From contig WTKB01000241.1 of NCBI GenBank assembly GCA_011524575.1, positions 1 through 15,485 of the forward strand: a stretch of DNA of 15,485 bases, given 5' to 3'. This document shows, in pieces, positions 13,213 to 15,485 of the stretch (position 1 is its first letter; each line of letters begins with the position of its first letter). The translations under genes were made by a program, and so were the position numbers. The notes under the pieces were generated by a model. That model was given only the letters and a program-made list of their open reading frames with translations, searched no databases and had not been told where the DNA came from. This DNA comes from Aquimarina sp. GTDB taxonomy: Bacteria; Bacteroidota; Bacteroidia; Flavobacteriales; Flavobacteriaceae.

Positions 13213-14709
13213 TTAAGTTTTTATACGTGCATTGATTTGTTTGATACAGGCTCTTACTGATTGTTCTTTTAAAAGATCAGTATAGTAAAGATATCTATTT
13301 GAAAATACTTCATTTACATATAGATCTCCAAAAATAGCGTTTAATTGAATAAACTTCAAAGGATCTTCTAGAGACTCTTTTGCAGCTATTTTAAGTTCTT
13401 CTTCTAAAATTACATCTTTAATTTCGTAACTAGTTCCTTTTTCATCAATACCTAAATTATACTTTGCCCATGCAGCAATTAAGAAACTGATTATTTCTAT
13501 ATCTTGACTATTAGACAATTGATTTCTGAGTGTAGGTAGTATAAATTTAGGGAACTTTACAGAACTATGGGAGCATATACGAGCTACCGAATCTTTGATG
13601 TATTCATTTTGGAAACGAGTTAACAAACTATTTTTATATGCTGTTAAATCAAAACCGTCTAATTTTTCTAAACAAGGAGTTACTTCAAGATCCATATAAT
13701 TCTTAAAAATCTCCTTAAAATCGTTATCTCTAACAACTTGATCTATAGTCTCAAAACCATGTAATGCACCTAGAACCCCCATTAGACTATGACCCGCATT
13801 TAATAATTGTAGCTTCATGTTTTCAAAAGGGAGTACATCATTTACAAACTGCACACCTACCTTTTCCCAAGAGGGTCTACCATTTATAAAATCATCTTCA
13901 ATCACCCATTGTATAAAAGGTTCACAAACCACAGGCCATTGATCGTCAACTAAGAAATCATCTTTTAGTTGTTGAATATCTTGTAAGGTTGTAATCGGAG
14001 TAATACGATCAACCATAGCATTTGGAAAACTTACATTTTCAGAAATCCAATCAAGTAAATCTGGATTTACACGTCCAATAAAACTCAATAAAGATTTCTT
14101 TGTGATTTTTCCATTTCCTTGAATATTATCACATGATTGTATTGTTACTCCTCCTGCACCTGTATCTTTACGTACTTGGAGTGCTTTATTTAAATACCCA
14201 AATACCGTAATTGGAGAATTAGGGTCAGCTATTTCTTGTTGAATCCAAGGGTTTTCAAAGTTAAACTCATGAGTAGTTTCATCAAGATTATAACCTCCTT
14301 CAGTGATTGTAAGTGAGATCACTTGTATTTCTGGGTCAGCAAGTTTAGCTATAACTGCATCAGGATTCTCTGGAGCAAATAAAAATTCAACGATAGATCC
14401 AATAACTTTCACCTTGCGTGAACCATCATGTTCTTTTATTACAAGAGAGTACAGACTGTCTTGAGCCTTCATGACATCGCTAATTTTTCTATCAAAATTC
14501 ATGAGTCCAATTCCACAAATTCCGGAATTTAAATCCCCATGTTGTTGCATCAACTCATGAGTGAGATAAGCTTGATGTGAACGATGAAAATTCCCTACAC
14601 CAATATGTGCTATACGGGTCTTTACTTTAGCCCTATCATAATTAGGGATTTCTATACTCGGGTCAAGACTATCTAAGTTCTTCTGATTTAGGGCAATATT
14701 TTTTTTCAT
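13213..14709 (-). CDS. Mannitol dehydrogenase family protein, probable D-mannitol 2-dehydrogenase
   Basis: Polyol-specific long-chain dehydrogenase that oxidises D-mannitol (or a related polyol such as arabinitol or a hexuronate) with NAD to the ketose; with the fructokinase next door, mannitol to fructose is the most economical reading. The N-terminal Rossmann motif AHIGVGNFHRSH is at about residues 34-45. The catalytic signature of this zinc-independent family is intact: Lys299, Asn304 and His307 in KLQLLNAGH, and Asn195 in SCDNIQGNG, matching the catalytic Lys, Asn and His residues known for Pseudomonas fluorescens mannitol 2-dehydrogenase. The length (498 aa) is normal. I chose the ATG at 14709; a TTG at 14718 adds only three residues. 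No sugar transporter or regulator is in the window. Substrate is inferred, not proven. Confidence 0.92.
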   Translation of the reverse strand: MKKNIALNQKNLDSLDPSIEIPNYDRAKVKTRIAHIGVGNFHRSHQAYLTHELMQQHGDLNSGICGIGLMNFDRKISDVMKAQDSLYSLVIKEHDGSRKVKVIGSIVEFLFAPENPDAVIAKLADPEIQVISLTITEGGYNLDETTHEFNFENPWIQQEIADPNSPITVFGYLNKALQVRKDTGAGGVTIQSCDNIQGNGKITKKSLLSFIGRVNPDLLDWISENVSFPNAMVDRITPITTLQDIQQLKDDFLVDDQWPVVCEPFIQWVIEDDFINGRPSWEKVGVQFVNDVLPFENMKLQLLNAGHSLMGVLGALHGFETIDQVVRDNDFKEIFKNYMDLEVTPCLEKLDGFDLTAYKNSLLTRFQNEYIKDSVARICSHSSVKFPKFILPTLRNQLSNSQDIEIISFLIAAWAKYNLGIDEKGTSYEIKDVILEEELKIAAKESLEDPLKFIQLNAIFGDLYVNEVFSNRYLYYTDLLKEQSVRACIKQINARIKT

Positions 14710-14862
14710 TGTGAACAAAACGACAATATATTTGTTTTTTTTTAAAGACTTGTATTTCTAATTTCTAGAAACAAAAAAGTGTATAGGGAATTTACCACAA
14801 CTGTTGTACTTCTAAAAAAATAGAACATGCTTTGGAGCATAACTGCAAACCAAACCTTGTAC

Positions 14863-14870
14863 CAAAAATA
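14863..14870 (-). promoter_or_regulatory. Possible -7 element upstream of the mannitol operon
   Basis: TATTTTTG on the minus strand matches the Bacteroidota -7 consensus TAnnTTTG exactly, but no TTTG lies at the expected 17-23 bp upstream. It would give a leader of about 150 nt. Between it and the gene are a palindrome TTTCTAGAAA (14762-14771), an ACAACTGTTGT inverted repeat near 14797-14807 and a small hairpin ATGCTTTGGAGCAT (14827-14840). Any of these could be an operator, or chance. Confidence 0.25.
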
Positions 14871-14908
14871 CTATACTATTAAAACGTGCTGATTATACAT
14901 GTAACAAA

Positions 14909-14935
14909 TTTGGAAACATGAAGTTTATTTCCAAA
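14909..14935 (-). terminator. Weak hairpin after the small secreted-protein gene
   Basis: TTTGGAAA (14909-14916) and TTTCCAAA (14928-14935) form an 8-bp stem with an 11-base loop, 27 bp past the stop of the 137-residue gene. The following minus-strand bases (TTTGTTAC after AA) are only mildly T-rich. It may be a weak terminator or only an AT-rich inverted repeat. The rest of the 252-bp gap (14710-14961) shows no gene. Confidence 0.3.
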
Positions 14936-14961
14936 AAACTTATAAATAGAGTTTTATACCT

Positions 14962-15375
14962 CTAAGATCCAAACAAATTATTTAAGAGCTTATCTACTTT
15001 AGCATCTCTATTTTTGTTTAACTCTTCTTTTAATACAGAAAGATAATCTGTATACTTTCGAATAACTTTTTCTGTAGCTATTTTATCTAACAGTAATCTA
15101 GAATCAGAAGCAGAACTTCCAAAATAATATTTAAAATGATTCTTTTGGTTTGTTTTTAATTTATGAGCAACACGATCAATTTTTAAAACACCTTCTCCTT
15201 TAACAATACCTACACTTGTTGCATTTTCACCAACAATAACTTGATTAGTTTGTTCAGATACACGCTCTGCAAGTACATATAACTTTTTATAATCCTCATC
15301 AAGATCTTTCCAATCGAGCTGTGCCCATACACCTTGTGTTACTAAAAGTAACAAACCAAAAATCAATTTATTCAT
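14962..15375 (-). CDS. Small secreted or periplasmic protein of unknown function
   Basis: A 137-residue protein that I do not recognise. The N-terminus MNKLIFGLLLLVTQGVWA is a clear Sec signal peptide (Lys at residue 3, hydrophobic core at about 4-14), with likely signal peptidase I cleavage after WA and before QLDWKDLDEDY; there is no lipobox Cys. The mature part, about 119 residues, has no cysteine. It is rich in Lys, Asp, Glu and Leu and looks largely helical, especially the C-terminal 45 residues (TEKVIRKYTDYLSVLKEELN onward). No enzymatic motif is seen. It is a single gene: 252 bp separate it from the mannitol operon, and the 110 bp upstream have only poor promoter matches (TAGTTTTA, one base off the -7 consensus). 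Composition matches its neighbours. Any link to polyol use is untested. Confidence 0.75.
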   Translation of the reverse strand: MNKLIFGLLLLVTQGVWAQLDWKDLDEDYKKLYVLAERVSEQTNQVIVGENATSVGIVKGEGVLKIDRVAHKLKTNQKNHFKYYFGSSASDSRLLLDKIATEKVIRKYTDYLSVLKEELNKNRDAKVDKLLNNLFGS

Positions 15376-15485
15376 AATTAAAAAGTTTTATAAAAATATC
15401 TAAATAAAACTAAAGGCACTTTAATATTAGTTGTAAACCCTCTAGTTGAGAATGGAAATATGCCTATAGAACACAAGCGTTTCTA

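Overview
The window looks like chromosome from a low-GC member of the Bacteroidota, most likely Flavobacteriaceae. The evidence is the DUF3098–uppP–truB cluster, the DUF6909 and bacterial GH3 families, the absence of Shine-Dalgarno sequences before most starts, and a Bacteroidota-type promoter (TTTA, 19 bp, TATTTTTG). Genus cannot be decided from what is here. All thirteen genes I accept lie on the minus strand, so transcription runs from right to left. No rRNA, tRNA, CRISPR array, transposase or phage gene is visible.

Reading in the direction of transcription, the right end holds a small secreted protein of unknown function. Next comes a two-gene polyol module, a mannitol 2-dehydrogenase-type enzyme and a PfkB-type fructokinase, which together would take mannitol to fructose 6-phosphate. 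It ends in a 16-bp-stem intrinsic terminator. A well-formed promoter then drives a flavin/2Fe-2S NAD(P)H oxidoreductase, followed by a membrane-anchored M23 peptidase and a GH3-family adenylating enzyme. The next group is a DUF6909 protein, DUF3098 and undecaprenyl-diphosphatase (uppP). After it come truB, then trpS with an AddB-like PD-(D/E)XK nuclease, and finally a PolB-like 3'-5' exonuclease at the left end. Most of it is housekeeping: cell-wall lipid recycling, wall hydrolysis, tRNA modification and charging, and DNA repair.

The most unusual feature is a family of non-coding palindromic repeats whose ends read AGAGCTTGTTTAAA and its complement. Two nearly full copies of about 160 bp (5481-5640 and 8491-8652) lie in opposite orientation and are about 85% identical by hand alignment. 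One miniature of about 54 bp (856-909) keeps only the ends, and one partial copy is cut by the left window edge (1-23). All four sit downstream of the 3' end of a gene or operon, and in three of them the stop codon of the upstream gene overlaps the outermost bases of the palindrome arm. They have no U-tract, so they do not look like ordinary terminators. They could be a MITE-like mobile family, a processed or stabilising 3'-UTR hairpin, or both. A second point of interest is that the C-terminal third of the DUF6909 protein carries motifs resembling the nucleoside phosphorylase/nucleosidase superfamily.
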